Shown here piece by piece: positions 42,633 through 54,254 of a DNA stretch of 57,832 bases (the first letter of the stretch is position 1; each line of letters starts with the position of its first letter). The notes under the pieces were generated by a model. The model saw only the letters and a program-made list of their open reading frames with translations, was not told the DNA's origin and did not search any database. The stretch is from Hyphomicrobiales bacterium. Its GTDB lineage: Bacteria > Pseudomonadota > Alphaproteobacteria > Rhizobiales > Rhizobiaceae. Position numbers and translations under genes: made by a program. The stretch is taken from contig UBMP01000027.1 of NCBI GenBank assembly GCA_900466575.1, positions 1 to 57,832 on the forward strand. Direction: 5' to 3'.

Positions 42633-44161
42633 TGGACATCCGCGCCGCGGAAATTTCCGCAATTCTGAAAGATCAAATCAAAAATTTCGGCAAGGAAGCT
42701 GAAGTTTCCGAAGTTGGTCAGGTTCTCTCCGTCGGTGACGGTATCGCCCGCGTTTACGGCCTCGACAACGTTCAGGCCGGCGAAATGGTCGAGTTTCCGG
42801 GCGGCATCCGCGGCATGGCGCTCAACCTCGAAGCCGACAACGTCGGTGTGGTTATCTTCGGCGCCGACCGCGACATCAAGGAAGGCGATACCGTCAAGCG
42901 CACGGGCGCCATCGTGGACGTTCCGGTTGGTCCGGAACTGCTTGGCCGCGTCGTTGACGCGCTCGGCAACCCGATCGACGGCAAGGGCCCGATCAATGCA
43001 ACGCGTCGTGCACGCGTTGACGTGAAGGCTCCCGGCATCATTCCGCGCAAGTCGGTTCATGAGCCGATGTCGACCGGCCTCAAGGCCATCGACGCCCTCA
43101 TCCCGGTTGGCCGCGGCCAGCGCGAGCTCGTCATCGGCGACCGCCAGACCGGCAAGACCGCCATCATTCTCGACACGATCCTCAACCAGAAGGCCATTCA
43201 CGACAATGGTCCGGACGGCGACAAGCTCTACTGCGTCTACGTCGCAGTTGGCCAGAAGCGTTCGACGGTTGCCCAGTTCGTGAAGGTTCTCGAAGAGCGC
43301 GGCGCTCTGCAGTACTCGATCGTTGTTGCCGCTACCGCTTCGGACCCGGCTCCGATGCAGTTCCTGGCACCGTTCGCTGGCTGCGCCATGGGCGAATACT
43401 TCCGCGACAACGGCCAGCATGCCCTCATCGGCTATGACGACCTGTCCAAGCAGGCCGTGTCCTACCGCCAGATGTCGCTGCTGCTGCGCCGCCCGCCGGG
43501 CCGCGAAGCCTATCCGGGCGACGTTTTCTATCTCCACTCGCGTCTCCTTGAGCGCGCCGCAAAGCTCTCCGACGAGCGTGGCGCCGGTTCGCTGACGGCT
43601 CTGCCGGTCATCGAAACCCAGGGTAACGACGTTTCGGCCTTCATTCCGACCAATGTGATCTCGATCACCGACGGTCAGATCTTCCTTGAAACGGACCTGT
43701 TCTTCCAGGGTATCCGCCCGGCCGTTAACGTCGGTCTGTCGGTTTCCCGCGTGGGCTCGTCCGCTCAGATCAAGGCGATGAAGCAGGTTGCCGGCTCGAT
43801 CAAGGGTGAACTCGCCCAGTATCGCGAAATGGCCGCCTTCGCCCAGTTCGGTTCGGACCTTGACGCTGCAACGCAGCGCCTGCTGAACCGCGGTGCACGC
43901 CTGACCGAACTCCTGAAGCAGCCGCAGTTCTCGCCGCTGAAGACGGAAGAGCAGGTTGCGGTGATCTTCGCCGGCGTGAACGGCTACCTCGACAAGCTCG
44001 CTCTGACGCAGGTCGGCAAGTTCGAACAGGGCTTCCTGTCGTACCTCCGCTCTGAGGGCAAGGCGATCCTCGACGCGATCCGCACCGAAAAGGCGATCAG
44101 CGACGACACGAAGGCCAAGCTGAAGTCGGCGCTCGACTCCTTCTCGAAGTCTTTCGCCTGA
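42632..44161 (+). CDS. atpA: F1Fo ATP synthase alpha subunit
   Basis: Non-catalytic nucleotide-binding subunit of F1. The 509-aa protein has Walker A GDRQTGKT at 169-176, the arginine finger in [13 protein letters not shown] and the N-terminal [17 protein letters not shown] delta-binding helix. The [29 protein letters not shown] block is intact. It overlaps atpH by one base and is followed by a 32-bp gap to atpG. Codon use is strongly biased to C/G-ending codons, as expected for a highly expressed gene. Confidence 0.99.
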   Translation: MDIRAAEISAILKDQIKNFGKEAEVSEVGQVLSVGDGIARVYGLDNVQAGEMVEFPGGIRGMALNLEADNVGVVIFGADRDIKEGDTVKRTGAIVDVPVGPELLGRVVDALGNPIDGKGPINATRRARVDVKAPGIIPRKSVHEPMSTGLKAIDALIPVGRGQRELVIGDRQTGKTAIILDTILNQKAIHDNGPDGDKLYCVYVAVGQKRSTVAQFVKVLEERGALQYSIVVAATASDPAPMQFLAPFAGCAMGEYFRDNGQHALIGYDDLSKQAVSYRQMSLLLRRPPGREAYPGDVFYLHSRLLERAAKLSDERGAGSLTALPVIETQGNDVSAFIPTNVISITDGQIFLETDLFFQGIRPAVNVGLSVSRVGSSAQIKAMKQVAGSIKGELAQYREMAAFAQFGSDLDAATQRLLNRGARLTELLKQPQFSPLKTEEQVAVIFAGVNGYLDKLALTQVGKFEQGFLSYLRSEGKAILDAIRTEKAISDDTKAKLKSALDSFSKSFA

Positions 44162-44193
44162 TCAGGGGTTCCAGAAGTTAGGACGGAAAACGG

Positions 44194-45066
44194 ATGCCTT
44201 CACTTAAGGATCTGAAAAACCGGATCGCCACCGTCAAGGCGACGCAGAAGATCACCAAGGCGATGAAAATGGTCGCCGCGGCGAAGCTTCGGCGTGCGCA
44301 GGAGGCAGCCGAAGCAGCTCGTCCGTATTCGCAGCGGATGAGCGCGGTGCTTGCCAACATCGCGCAGGCCGGTACGAACGACGCACCGCGTCTGATGACC
44401 GGCACGGGGAACGACCAGGTTCATCTCCTGGTCGTCTGCACGGCGGAACGCGGTCTTTGCGGCGGTTTCAACTCGCAGATCGCCCGTCTGGCCCGCGACC
44501 ATACGCGCAAGCTTCTGTCGGAAGGCAAGACGGTCAAGATCTACTGCGTCGGCAAGAAGGGTTACGACATCCTTCGCCGTGATTTCGCTTCGCTCATCAT
44601 CGAGCGGACGGAACTGCGCGAGGTCAAGAAGATCGGCTTCGAAAACGCGGACCAGATCGGCAAGAAGGTGATCGCGCTCTTCAACAAGGGCGAGTTCGAC
44701 GTCTGCACGCTGTTCTATTCCGAGTTCAAGTCGGTCATCAGTCAGATCCCGACCGCGCAGCAGCTCATTCCGGCTGCCGTTCCGGCAGGCGAGCCCGCTG
44801 GTGCAAGCGAAGCCTCCTACGAATACGAGCCGGATGCCGGCGCGATCCTTGCGGACCTCATCCCGCGCAACATTTCGGTCCAGATTTTCCGGGCGCTGCT
44901 CGAGAACGTCGCCGGCGAAATGGGCGCAAAGATGAGCGCTATGGACAACGCGACGCGCAACGCGGGTGACATGATCAACAAGCTGACGCTCAAGTACAAC
45001 CGTCAGCGCCAGGCTCAGATCACCAAGGAACTGATTGAAATCATTTCGGGCGCGGAAGCGCTCTAA
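44194..45066 (+). CDS. atpG: F1Fo ATP synthase gamma subunit
   Basis: Central rotor shaft of F1. The 290-aa protein begins with the conserved [36 protein letters not shown] coiled coil, has [12 protein letters not shown] in the middle and ends with the partner helix [43 protein letters not shown]. Residues around 195-215 ([19 protein letters not shown]) carry the alphaproteobacterial insertion. Spacing to atpD is 24 bp. Confidence 0.98.
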   Translation: MPSLKDLKNRIATVKATQKITKAMKMVAAAKLRRAQEAAEAARPYSQRMSAVLANIAQAGTNDAPRLMTGTGNDQVHLLVVCTAERGLCGGFNSQIARLARDHTRKLLSEGKTVKIYCVGKKGYDILRRDFASLIIERTELREVKKIGFENADQIGKKVIALFNKGEFDVCTLFYSEFKSVISQIPTAQQLIPAAVPAGEPAGASEASYEYEPDAGAILADLIPRNISVQIFRALLENVAGEMGAKMSAMDNATRNAGDMINKLTLKYNRQRQAQITKELIEIISGAEAL

Positions 45067-46515
<1,449 letters not shown>

Positions 46516-46592
46516 TCCACCATCTGCTGCGGCGCGGGTTTACGAAGACCTTGCGCCGCGCATTTTCTGTTGAAATGGAAAAGTGAAAAGCC

Positions 46593-46997
46593 ATGGCTGA
46601 AAGCTTCAATTTCGAACTCGTTTCGCCGGAGCGGCTTCTGGTTTCCGCCGATGTGACGGCGGTTGTCATTCCGGGCACCGATGGCGAGATGACCGTCATG
46701 GCGCAGCATGCGCCGGTCATGACCACGGTGAAGGCTGGCATCGTCAAGCTCTCCAAGGCTGACGGCGTTGAAGACAAGTTCGTCGTGTTTGGCGGTTTTG
46801 CCGACATTCTGCCGACGGGCTGCACGCTGCTGGCAGAATCGGCGATTCATATGGACGAGCTGAACGCGGCGACGCTCGAAGCTCGGATCGAGGCTGCCCG
46901 TAGCGATCTGGCAAATGCCGACCAGCATGAGCATCGCAGTGCGATCGAGGATTTCATCTTCCAGCTGACCGAGCTTCGCGGCGCCGTCTCCGGCTGA
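46593..46997 (+). CDS. atpC: F1Fo ATP synthase epsilon subunit
   Basis: Small rotor subunit that couples the shaft to the c-ring and inhibits ATP hydrolysis. The 134-aa protein has the beta-sandwich domain (FNFELVSPERLLVSADVTAVVIPGTDGEMTVMAQHAPVMTTVKAG) and a C-terminal helical part (AATLEARIEAARSDLANADQ). The C-terminal helices are of normal length for rhizobia. It is the last gene of atpHAGDC; a strong terminator begins 26 bp after its stop. Confidence 0.97.
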   Translation: MAESFNFELVSPERLLVSADVTAVVIPGTDGEMTVMAQHAPVMTTVKAGIVKLSKADGVEDKFVVFGGFADILPTGCTLLAESAIHMDELNAATLEARIEAARSDLANADQHEHRSAIEDFIFQLTELRGAVSG

Positions 46998-47023
46998 TTT
47001 CTGTCGTCAATTCAATTGGCTTG

Positions 47024-47062
47024 ATACGCCTCTCTCCTTTGGAGCGAGGCGTATTTTTTTTT
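47024..47062 (+). terminator. Rho-independent terminator of the atp operon
   Basis: ATACGCCTCTCTCC (47024-47037) pairs with GGAGCGAGGCGTAT (47041-47054) with one mismatch and a TTT loop, followed by nine T (47054-47062). Very strong. Confidence 0.95.
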
Positions 47063-47191
47063 GGGAACAAATGCGGCTCTCGCGGGTTTAGTGCATCCAT
47101 AGACAGGTCAAGACGTGAATATGTACGTATATTTGGATGAACTAATTTTCAAAAGGTTAATTCCAGAACTATCAAATTTCGGCTATCGGAG

Positions 47192-47226
47192 TTGAGCAAA
47201 AATAAATAGTGCATATTATATATAAT
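47192..47226 (+). promoter_or_regulatory. arsR-family gene promoter with overlapping AT palindrome
   Basis: TTGAGC (47192-47197), 16 bp, TATTAT (47214-47219) form a plausible promoter. A perfect 12-bp palindrome ATTATATATAAT (47215-47226) covers the -10. Such AT-rich dyads over the -10 are how BigR-type repressors shut off their own genes, so autorepression is likely. The surrounding 47063-47282 is markedly AT-rich for this genome and holds no other gene. Confidence 0.55.
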
Positions 47227-47282
47227 GACCTGGAAATCATGTCCGGCTTGGCCGGTCGGCTGGTTGGTGAAAGGGAAATGCG

Positions 47283-47636
47283 ATGCCAGTGCTACAGTTG
47301 AAACCGGGTTCGTCCAGCGATGAGCTACTGACATTCGCGGAAAAGGCCTCGCAGGCCAGCGATTTTCTCAAGGCGATATCGCATGAGGCGCGCCTGATGA
47401 TCCTCTGCATTCTGGCAGAGGGTGAGAAGTCCGTGACGCAGATTGAAACCATTCTTGGGCTGCAGCAGGCGGTCGTTTCGCAGCAGCTTGCGCGTCTTCG
47501 ACACGAGAATGTCGTCGAGACCCGTCGGGAAGGCCGGCAGATCTACTACAGCATTGCCAATCCGGACGTCTCCGGGATCATCAATGCGCTGTATTCGATG
47601 TTCTGCAAGCCGGGCGCCTCCATGCTGAGGGCGTGA
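47283..47636 (+). CDS. ArsR-family repressor, BigR/SqrR-like
   Basis: A 117-aa winged-helix DNA-binding protein. SHEARLMILCILAEGEKSVTQIETILGL and QQAVVSQQLARLRHENVVETRREGRQIYYSI form the HTH and wing. It lacks the classical ArsR metal box ELCVCDL. Instead single cysteines C42 (in ILCIL) and C108 (in SMFCKP) match the positions of the two cysteines that form a (per)sulfide bridge in SqrR/BigR, sensors of reactive sulfur. NolR, another rhizobial ArsR protein, has no cysteine at the first site. GAAAGGGAAATGCG leads to the ATG. No sulfide-oxidation genes adjoin, so targets are probably distant, plus its own promoter. Confidence 0.87.
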   Translation: MPVLQLKPGSSSDELLTFAEKASQASDFLKAISHEARLMILCILAEGEKSVTQIETILGLQQAVVSQQLARLRHENVVETRREGRQIYYSIANPDVSGIINALYSMFCKPGASMLRA

Positions 47637-47906
47637 ACAGGACGCGTTCCGGGGCATAATCTCATATGTTTTTCGATTTGGGCACGCCGGATGCGTCCGA
47701 TGTGGCAAGAACATCGCACGCGCTGGCAAGTGCGTCGGCAAGGGTTCTCAAGGAACTGACTTGGTATATAGTTCCATCATGTCAGTTATGGCTAACAGAA
47801 TTGTAACGGACGGACTTTATGGTCGGGATGGCGTATTGTCGTTCTGGTCCGAAATCGGGGCCGGTCTTGTGTATCTTCACTCGCCGTTGAAGCGATGGAG
47901 CCGGAA
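47637..47906. other. Intergenic region upstream of tamA
   Basis: A 270-bp stretch that must hold the tamA-tamB promoter. A 47-codon ORF (ATG at 47666) is present but has no supporting features and is discounted. The sequence around 47758-47800 (TGACTTGGTATATAG...) is AT-richer and might contain the promoter; no hairpin terminator for the arsR-family gene was found. Confidence 0.4.
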
Positions 47907-49796
47907 ATGAGTTCAGCGTACCGGCAATGGGGAGCCTTCGCAGCCGCGTCAGTGGCGGCTCTTACGTTCGCGATCCAGCCGCAGAAGGCCGGGGCGTTTG
48001 AAATTTTCGGCATCCACCTTTTCGGGTCCGATGACAAAGCCACGCAGATCGCGGACCCGGTTCGTTATTCTGCGACCCTGTCGGTCGATGACGCTGATCT
48101 GCAGAAAGTCCTCAACGATCAATCTGCCTTGATCCAGGACCAGTCGAAACCGGTGGACGGCGATTTCGGGCTTGTCATCAAGGCGAAGGATGACCGCGAC
48201 CGTCTGGTGGCGCTCCTTTACGAGAAGGCGCGTTATGGCGCCGTCGTGACAGTTAACGTGAATGGTGTCGAGGTCGACAAACTGCCGGCCCTGCCGTCTT
48301 TTCCGCGGTCGGCCCCTGTTCCCGTCACGATCTCCGTGACCGTTGGCCCCGTCTTCACTCTCGGCAAGGTCGTGTTGAAGGACGATGCCGGCAAGCTCGA
48401 TCCTGCCACCTACGGGTTGGTCGCGGGTGGCAATGCCGGCTCGCAAGCCATTCTTGACGCCTCTGCCAAGATCGTTCGCGATCTGAAAGCGGAAGGTCGG
48501 CCGTTGGCGCGTGTGACCGAGCGGACCGTGGTCGCCGACCATGCGACAAACCGCGTCGATGTCACGCTGGCGGTGCAGTCGGGGCCCGTCGCGCCGCTTG
48601 GCCAAGTTTCGGTCAATGGCGCTTCCGAGGTCAATCCGGAATTCGTCTCAGAATGGTCCGATCTGCGTCCCGGCGAGCCCTATGCGCCTGACAAGCTGAC
48701 GCGCGCGGCCAAGCGCCTGCGCGACCTTGGTACGTTCTCAACGGTGGCCGTGTCGGAAGACAAGCAGCTTGCGCCTGACGGCACGATCCCGATCAAGATT
48801 GACGTGACCGAGGGCAAGCAGCGTTACTTCGGCGCGGGCATCCAGTATTCGACGATCGATGGCATCGGCCTTCAGGGCTATTGGGGTCACCGAAATTTGT
48901 TCGGCAATGGAGAGTCCCTGAAGATTTCCGGGTCGGTCAATAGACTTGGTCAGACCCGCGACTTCAAAAAGCTTGATTACTCCACTGCTATCGCCTTCGC
49001 GAAACCCGGCGCTTTCGGACCGGCCACGACGTTCACCGCGAATTTCTCCGCGGGCCTGAGCCACACGGCCGGCTACGACGCGAAGGTCCTTTCAGGTTCC
49101 GTCGGTGTCACCTATGACCTGACCGATCAGGACAAGCTCTCGGCCGGTCTGGCACTGGACTGGACGCAAGCCCAGGATGTCTATGGCGACAATCGCTATC
49201 TGACGGCCTCAGTTCCGCTCGGCTGGACCCGTGATATGACGGACGACAAGTTCGATCCCACGAAAGGCTATCGTGCCTCTCTCACCTTGCGGCCGAGTTT
49301 CGGTGTCTACAACAAGACAAGCTTCGTCAGTGCAGAGGGGGCCGTCTCGGCCTATCAGCAGATAGGAGACAGCGGTCCGGTTCTCGCTGGCAAGATCGCG
49401 GTGGGAACATTGGTGGGCGGGCGGAGTCTCGCTGACATTCCCGCGACGCGTCGCTTCTATGCCGGCGGCGGCGGCTCGGTGCGCGGATATGCATATCAGG
49501 GCATTTCGCCGCGCGATTCGGCCAACAATCCGCTTGGCGGCCGCTCCTATGTGACGGCGTCGGTGGAAGCGCGTTTCAAGGTGACCGATACGATCGGTGT
49601 CGTGCCCTTCCTCGATTTCGGTACGGTATCCTCCAGCAGCGCGCCGAATTTCTCTGATATTCGCGCCGGCGCGGGTATCGGTCTGCGGTATGCGACGCCC
49701 TTCGGGCCGATCCGGCTCGACGTCGCCGTGCCTCTTCGCCGCTATCCAGGTGGGAACACGTTCGGCATTTATGCCGGCATCGGGCAGGCGTTCTGA
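47907..49796 (+). CDS. tamA: Outer-membrane translocation/assembly protein TamA (BamA superfamily)
   Basis: An Omp85-family outer-membrane protein that with TamB helps insert proteins or move lipids. A signal peptide (MSSAYRQWGAFAAASVAALTFAIQPQKAGA) is followed by POTRA-type repeats (VRYSATLSVDDADLQKVLNDQS; FTLGKVVLKDDAGKLDP; APLGQVSVNGASEVNPEFV) and a C-terminal 16-strand barrel with GYWGHRNLFGNGESLKISGSV, YAGGGGSVRGYAYQ and GPIRLDVAVPL. The last residue is Phe, the barrel C-terminal signature. Two starts are possible, 47895 and 47907; the latter has GGAG at nine bases. tamB follows after 143 bp. Confidence 0.93.
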   Translation: MSSAYRQWGAFAAASVAALTFAIQPQKAGAFEIFGIHLFGSDDKATQIADPVRYSATLSVDDADLQKVLNDQSALIQDQSKPVDGDFGLVIKAKDDRDRLVALLYEKARYGAVVTVNVNGVEVDKLPALPSFPRSAPVPVTISVTVGPVFTLGKVVLKDDAGKLDPATYGLVAGGNAGSQAILDASAKIVRDLKAEGRPLARVTERTVVADHATNRVDVTLAVQSGPVAPLGQVSVNGASEVNPEFVSEWSDLRPGEPYAPDKLTRAAKRLRDLGTFSTVAVSEDKQLAPDGTIPIKIDVTEGKQRYFGAGIQYSTIDGIGLQGYWGHRNLFGNGESLKISGSVNRLGQTRDFKKLDYSTAIAFAKPGAFGPATTFTANFSAGLSHTAGYDAKVLSGSVGVTYDLTDQDKLSAGLALDWTQAQDVYGDNRYLTASVPLGWTRDMTDDKFDPTKGYRASLTLRPSFGVYNKTSFVSAEGAVSAYQQIGDSGPVLAGKIAVGTLVGGRSLADIPATRRFYAGGGGSVRGYAYQGISPRDSANNPLGGRSYVTASVEARFKVTDTIGVVPFLDFGTVSSSSAPNFSDIRAGAGIGLRYATPFGPIRLDVAVPLRRYPGGNTFGIYAGIGQAF

Positions 49797-49939
49797 TGCG
49801 CATTCCTTTGTTGTCGCCCGATTGCTGCGGTAATCGCGGGCTAAAGGTTTAATGAAGGCAATCTGTACAAGGCGCGCGCGTTACGGATTGGGGTCGTGCG
49901 CGCCCTTGCCTGATTCAGGATGAGGGAAAGAAGAACGGC

Positions 49940-52900
49940 ATGGCGGAGACTTCAGGAAGAGCGGCTTTGTGGCCACGGAGACTTGGCATTGCTGTGGCAG
50001 GGCTGCTTGTGCTCGTGGTTACCGCCTTCGGCGTCCTTGGCTTTACCCGCCTCGGCACGTCGATGATCCTGAACCTTGCTGCCCCGTTGCTGAACAGTGC
50101 CGACAGCAAGATCACGATATCCGGTGCCGGGCCGCTGCTGACCGGTCGTCTACGCGTCGATCGCATCACGCTGGCGGATGCCAAGGGCGTGTACGCCGAA
50201 ATCGACGAGCTTGCGGCCGACTGGTCGCCGCTTGACCTTCTGGCGCTCAAAGCGCGGATCGAAAGCCTTAGCGCCCAACGCATCCGCATCGAACGGATGC
50301 CGGAAAGTTCGTCGCAGTCCTCCTCGAGCAGCAACTCGTTCTCGCTGCCGGTGGAAGTTGATCTCAAGCAGCTGTCCCTGCCGCAGATTTCGCTGGGGGC
50401 CGCGCTCTCCGGTAAGGAAGAAACGCTGGCTGCCGAGGCCAATGCCGCCCTGACTCGCGCCGGCGTGTCCGCAAAGATGACGGTCCGCGATCTCGGCAAG
50501 ACGGCGGCGACAGCGGCCCTTGCGGTTCAGTATGACGCCAATGCCCGCACGCTTGCCCTGGATGCCAAGGCCGAAGAGCCGAAAGGCGGCGTAATCGCCG
50601 GCCTTCTCCGTCTGCCCGACCAGCCGGCGCTGGGGTTTTCCGTCAAGGGCGAGGGGGCTCTCTCCAATTGGCGGGGCAAGGCGTCTGCTTCGGTCGAAGG
50701 TGTGCCGGTCGTCAATCTGGATGCCGGCGTTCGCCAGTCTGCGAACGGGCCGCTTGATGTCACGCTCAAAGGCGGCGGCGCATTCGACGCCGTGCTTCCG
50801 CCAGTGCTGGAGCCCTTGTTCAAAGGCCGGACGGATGTCGACCTCGCCATCGCCTACGACGCAGGCGGAACATTGGCCGTCAGCCGCGGCAAAGTTGCCA
50901 CCGGCACGCTCGCAGCCGATCTCGGCGGGACATTGTCGGCCAAAGGCGCGAACGACTTCCACGCCACGATCACGCCTGTCGGCGAGAGCGCCATCTTTTC
51001 ACTTCCCATGGGCAAGGACGTGCTCGGGCTCGATCTGAAGGCGCTCAGCGTTTCAGTCAGCGGCTCGCCTGACAGGGCGGTGGTGAATGCGGCCCTTGAT
51101 CTGAAGACGCTGACGACCGGCGAGCTGAACCTGACCGATCTGGCGTTGACCGCTCGTTCGAAGGCGTTCAATCTGCAGACACAAAGCGGTGTTCTCGACA
51201 CCCAGTTGACGATCGGCGGACGCGACCTGAAGTCAGATGCGCTGAACCGGCTGGTCCAGGCGCCGGTGAAACTCACCGCGCCTGTCACCATCTCTGCGGA
51301 CGCGATCCGGGCGACCTATCTCCTGGAAGGTGCAAGCCTGGGCGGCAAGGGTGACGTCGCGTATGATCTTGCGGGCGGGACCACCGACGCGAATCTTCAG
51401 CTTTTCGCCGCACCTTCCGCTCTGCCGGAGGCACTCGCCGCGAAGCTGACGAAGACGGTCGGCTTGGGGGGCAGCGTCCGGATATCCAATGGCGCGATCG
51501 AGGCCCGGAACTTGGTTCTCACGTCGGAACTTGTCGAGGCCAAGGGAAGCGCCAGCCTGAAGGGCGGCGCCATCGAGGCCGCTCTTGACGGAACTCTGCC
51601 CGACCTCGCCAAGCTCTCCGACGGTGCGAAGGGAAGCGGCAGTTTTACTCTCGCCGCCAGCGGAACGACCGACGCGCCTTCGGCGAAAATATCGCTTGCG
51701 GTGCCCAAGGCGGTTCTGTCGGGCAAGGAGCTTGACGATTTTTCAGCGGACGTGACGGCCGCATTGAGCGCGGGCGCGATTGGTGGAGACGTCAAGGCCA
51801 AGGGTTCGATTGCCGGACAGGCCATCGATGTCGACGCGATCATGAAGCAGGACAAGGGGCGAACCGCGATTCCCGACCTGCAGGTGAAGATCGGCCCCAA
51901 TGTGATCTCAGGGGCGCTGACGCTTGATGCGGCCTTCCTGCCGGACGGCAAGCTGAGCTTCGATCTGCCGGACCTGTCGCTGGTCGGTGCGATGGCCGGC
52001 CAGCCGCTGAATGGTGGATTGAAGGGCAGTCTTGCCTTGTCGGCCCCGCAGGGCCAGTTGGCGGCGCGACTCGATCTTGCGGGCAAGGCACTCGGCTACG
52101 ATACGGTTTCGCTCGCCGGCATCCGTGCGGGCGTCGACTACCGCGCCGCAACCCTTTTCGGGGAAGTCGGCGCAGATGCCGTCCGCAGCGGCGCGAACAT
52201 GGTCGAGAAGCCGGTGCTCACGTTCTCGCGTCAGGGCGAGAAGACGGACTTCTCGCTCGCCGCCCGCTATCAGGGCGCGCCGCTGGCTGTAAACGGCTAT
52301 GCCGCGCCTGCCGGTGGCAACACGCTTGTCCATCTCGATGGGTTCAACGCGACGGCGGAGAAAATCGCCGTGAAGCTTGCAGGTCCGACCGATCTGACGC
52401 TGATTGATGGCGGGGTTCGGCTGGACGCCTTGAAGCTCGCCCTTGGCAGCGGCTCCGTGGCCGTCAGCGGTCGGGCCGGCGGCACGCTCGATCTGAAAGC
52501 GGTGATCACCAATCTGCCGGCCGCGCTCGCCAATACGTTTTCCCCCGGCCTCGGCGCGGATGGCGCCATTTCGGGGACGGCGACGGTTACGGGCAAGGCA
52601 ACCGACCCGTCGGCGCAATTCGCTCTCAACTGGCCTTCTGCCTCACTTGCTGCGACACGCGGCGTCGGCTTGCCGCCCATGTCGCTCCAGGCTAAGGGCG
52701 GTTATGGCGGCGGCGCGCTGACCATCGATGCGTCGGGCTCCGGCGGGGGCCTCAATGCCAAGGCGTCCGGCCGGGTGCAATTGCAAGGAGGCCAGAGCCT
52801 CGACATACGGGTACAGGGCTCCGCGCCGCTCGCTCTTGCGCAATCCTTTGTCGCCGATCAGGGTATCGCCCTTACCGGGACCGCAAGCTTCGACATTTCT

Positions 52901-54097
52901 GCGACCGGTGCGTTGACTGCGCCCCGGCTTGGCGGAACAATCCGCATTGCGTCCGCGGGTGCCGCCTTGCCGCGACAGAACCTCAACCTGACCCGGATTG
53001 ACGGGACGGTCACGCTTGACGGGAACACAGCGCGTATCAACGGCCTCTCTGCAAAGATCGCCAATGGCGGCAACCTTGCTGTAGCCGGCACGGTGGGGAT
53101 TGCTGCGGGCTCCGGTTTTCCGGCCGATCTCACGATCAAACTGACGAATGCGGTTTATGCCGATGGCGATCTGGTCAATGCCAAGTTGACGGGCGACCTT
53201 GCACTCAAAGGGCCGCTCACCGGCGGTGCCGAACTGGGCGGAACGATCCGCGTCGCCCAGGCAGCGATTACCATCCCGGAGAAGATCCCCGCCTCGCTGG
53301 CCGAGATTGACGTCAAGCACAAGAACGCTTCGAAGAAGATCATCGTGCAGACGAAGGAAATGACACCGGAGGCCCCCAATGGCGCCAGCGGATCCTCGGC
53401 GATCCGTCTGGCCCTCGACGTCCAGGCGCCCAACCAGATCTTCGTGCGCGGCCGCGGTGTCGATGCAGAACTGGGTGGGACGCTCCGCATCACCGGGACC
53501 TCCGCGGCACCCTCCGTTTCGGGAGCCTTCAAGATGATCCGGGGAAGGCTGGAAATCCTTGGAAAGCGCCTGGACTTTGCCTCCGGGACGATCGGTTTCG
53601 GCGGTGGACTGGTGCCGACACTTGATCTGAATGCGACCTCCAGCGCATCGGCGGCCACCATCACCGTTACCGTCAGCGGTCCAGCAAACGACCCGGAAAT
53701 CGCATTCTCCTCATCGCCGGCACTGCCGCAGGATGAGGTGTTGGCACAACTGATCTTCAACAGGTCGCTTTCCAGCCTGACGCCCTTCCAGATTGCCCAA
53801 CTCGCGGATGCGGCCCTGCAGCTTGCCGGCGGGCGCAGCACGTCAATTTTCGAGAAGCTGCGCAAGGGGACGGGGATCGATGACCTGGATGTGTCGACGG
53901 ACAGCGCCGGTCAGGCACAGGTCACGGCCGGAAAGTACATCAACAATCGCACCTATCTGCAGCTCCAGCAGGGGGCGGCCTCCGGCTCCAGCAAGGCGAT
54001 CATCAATCTCGACGTTGGCAAGGGTGTGAAGCTGAGAGGCGAGGCAGATAGCGGCGGTGGTAGTGCCGCAGGGATATTCTACGAGAAGGAATACTGA
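49940..54097 (+). CDS. tamB: Translocation/assembly module protein TamB
   Basis: A 1385-aa AsmA-like inner-membrane-anchored protein that spans the periplasm to TamA. One N-terminal helix (LGIAVAGLLVLVVTAFGVLGF, about residues 15-35) is followed by long beta-rich repeats of the bridge type, with FNLQTQSGVLD and similar Gly/Leu/Asp patterns, and the C-terminal DUF490 domain (RGRLEILGKRLDFASGTIGFGGGLVPTLDLNATSSA, QDEVLAQLIFNRSLSSLTPFQIAQLADAALQLAGG). It ends in the family GEADS...YEKEY. Function in the organism is inferred: outer-membrane protein assembly or phospholipid transport. Same strand and order as tamA. Confidence 0.94.
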   Translation: MAETSGRAALWPRRLGIAVAGLLVLVVTAFGVLGFTRLGTSMILNLAAPLLNSADSKITISGAGPLLTGRLRVDRITLADAKGVYAEIDELAADWSPLDLLALKARIESLSAQRIRIERMPESSSQSSSSSNSFSLPVEVDLKQLSLPQISLGAALSGKEETLAAEANAALTRAGVSAKMTVRDLGKTAATAALAVQYDANARTLALDAKAEEPKGGVIAGLLRLPDQPALGFSVKGEGALSNWRGKASASVEGVPVVNLDAGVRQSANGPLDVTLKGGGAFDAVLPPVLEPLFKGRTDVDLAIAYDAGGTLAVSRGKVATGTLAADLGGTLSAKGANDFHATITPVGESAIFSLPMGKDVLGLDLKALSVSVSGSPDRAVVNAALDLKTLTTGELNLTDLALTARSKAFNLQTQSGVLDTQLTIGGRDLKSDALNRLVQAPVKLTAPVTISADAIRATYLLEGASLGGKGDVAYDLAGGTTDANLQLFAAPSALPEALAAKLTKTVGLGGSVRISNGAIEARNLVLTSELVEAKGSASLKGGAIEAALDGTLPDLAKLSDGAKGSGSFTLAASGTTDAPSAKISLAVPKAVLSGKELDDFSADVTAALSAGAIGGDVKAKGSIAGQAIDVDAIMKQDKGRTAIPDLQVKIGPNVISGALTLDAAFLPDGKLSFDLPDLSLVGAMAGQPLNGGLKGSLALSAPQGQLAARLDLAGKALGYDTVSLAGIRAGVDYRAATLFGEVGADAVRSGANMVEKPVLTFSRQGEKTDFSLAARYQGAPLAVNGYAAPAGGNTLVHLDGFNATAEKIAVKLAGPTDLTLIDGGVRLDALKLALGSGSVAVSGRAGGTLDLKAVITNLPAALANTFSPGLGADGAISGTATVTGKATDPSAQFALNWPSASLAATRGVGLPPMSLQAKGGYGGGALTIDASGSGGGLNAKASGRVQLQGGQSLDIRVQGSAPLALAQSFVADQGIALTGTASFDISATGALTAPRLGGTIRIASAGAALPRQNLNLTRIDGTVTLDGNTARINGLSAKIANGGNLAVAGTVGIAAGSGFPADLTIKLTNAVYADGDLVNAKLTGDLALKGPLTGGAELGGTIRVAQAAITIPEKIPASLAEIDVKHKNASKKIIVQTKEMTPEAPNGASGSSAIRLALDVQAPNQIFVRGRGVDAELGGTLRITGTSAAPSVSGAFKMIRGRLEILGKRLDFASGTIGFGGGLVPTLDLNATSSASAATITVTVSGPANDPEIAFSSSPALPQDEVLAQLIFNRSLSSLTPFQIAQLADAALQLAGGRSTSIFEKLRKGTGIDDLDVSTDSAGQAQVTAGKYINNRTYLQLQQGAASGSSKAIINLDVGKGVKLRGEADSGGGSAAGIFYEKEY

Positions 54098-54103
54098 CCG
54101 TGG

Positions 54104-54128
54104 CACCGGGCTGCAGGCAGCCTCGGTG
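54104..54128 (+). terminator. Imperfect hairpin after tamB
   Basis: CACCG-GGCTGC and GCAGC-C-T-CGGTG can pair (about 11 bp with one bulge) but the inner loop is minimal and no U-run follows. A weak candidate only. Confidence 0.25.
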
Positions 54129-54254
54129 GATCGCGGATTTGCCCGGAGAGTGTTAACACGACCGTAACCTGTATTGTGCAATCTTCTTATGAACGGTCCG
54201 TCGGCGGCGCGATGCTTGCGGGGGGCGGGCGACACCTGGGGAAGAGTTCTTAAG

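Noticed and set aside
47666-47806. 47-codon ORF upstream of tamA
   Set aside because: No ribosome site, no signal peptide or domain, and it occupies the region where the tamA promoter should be.
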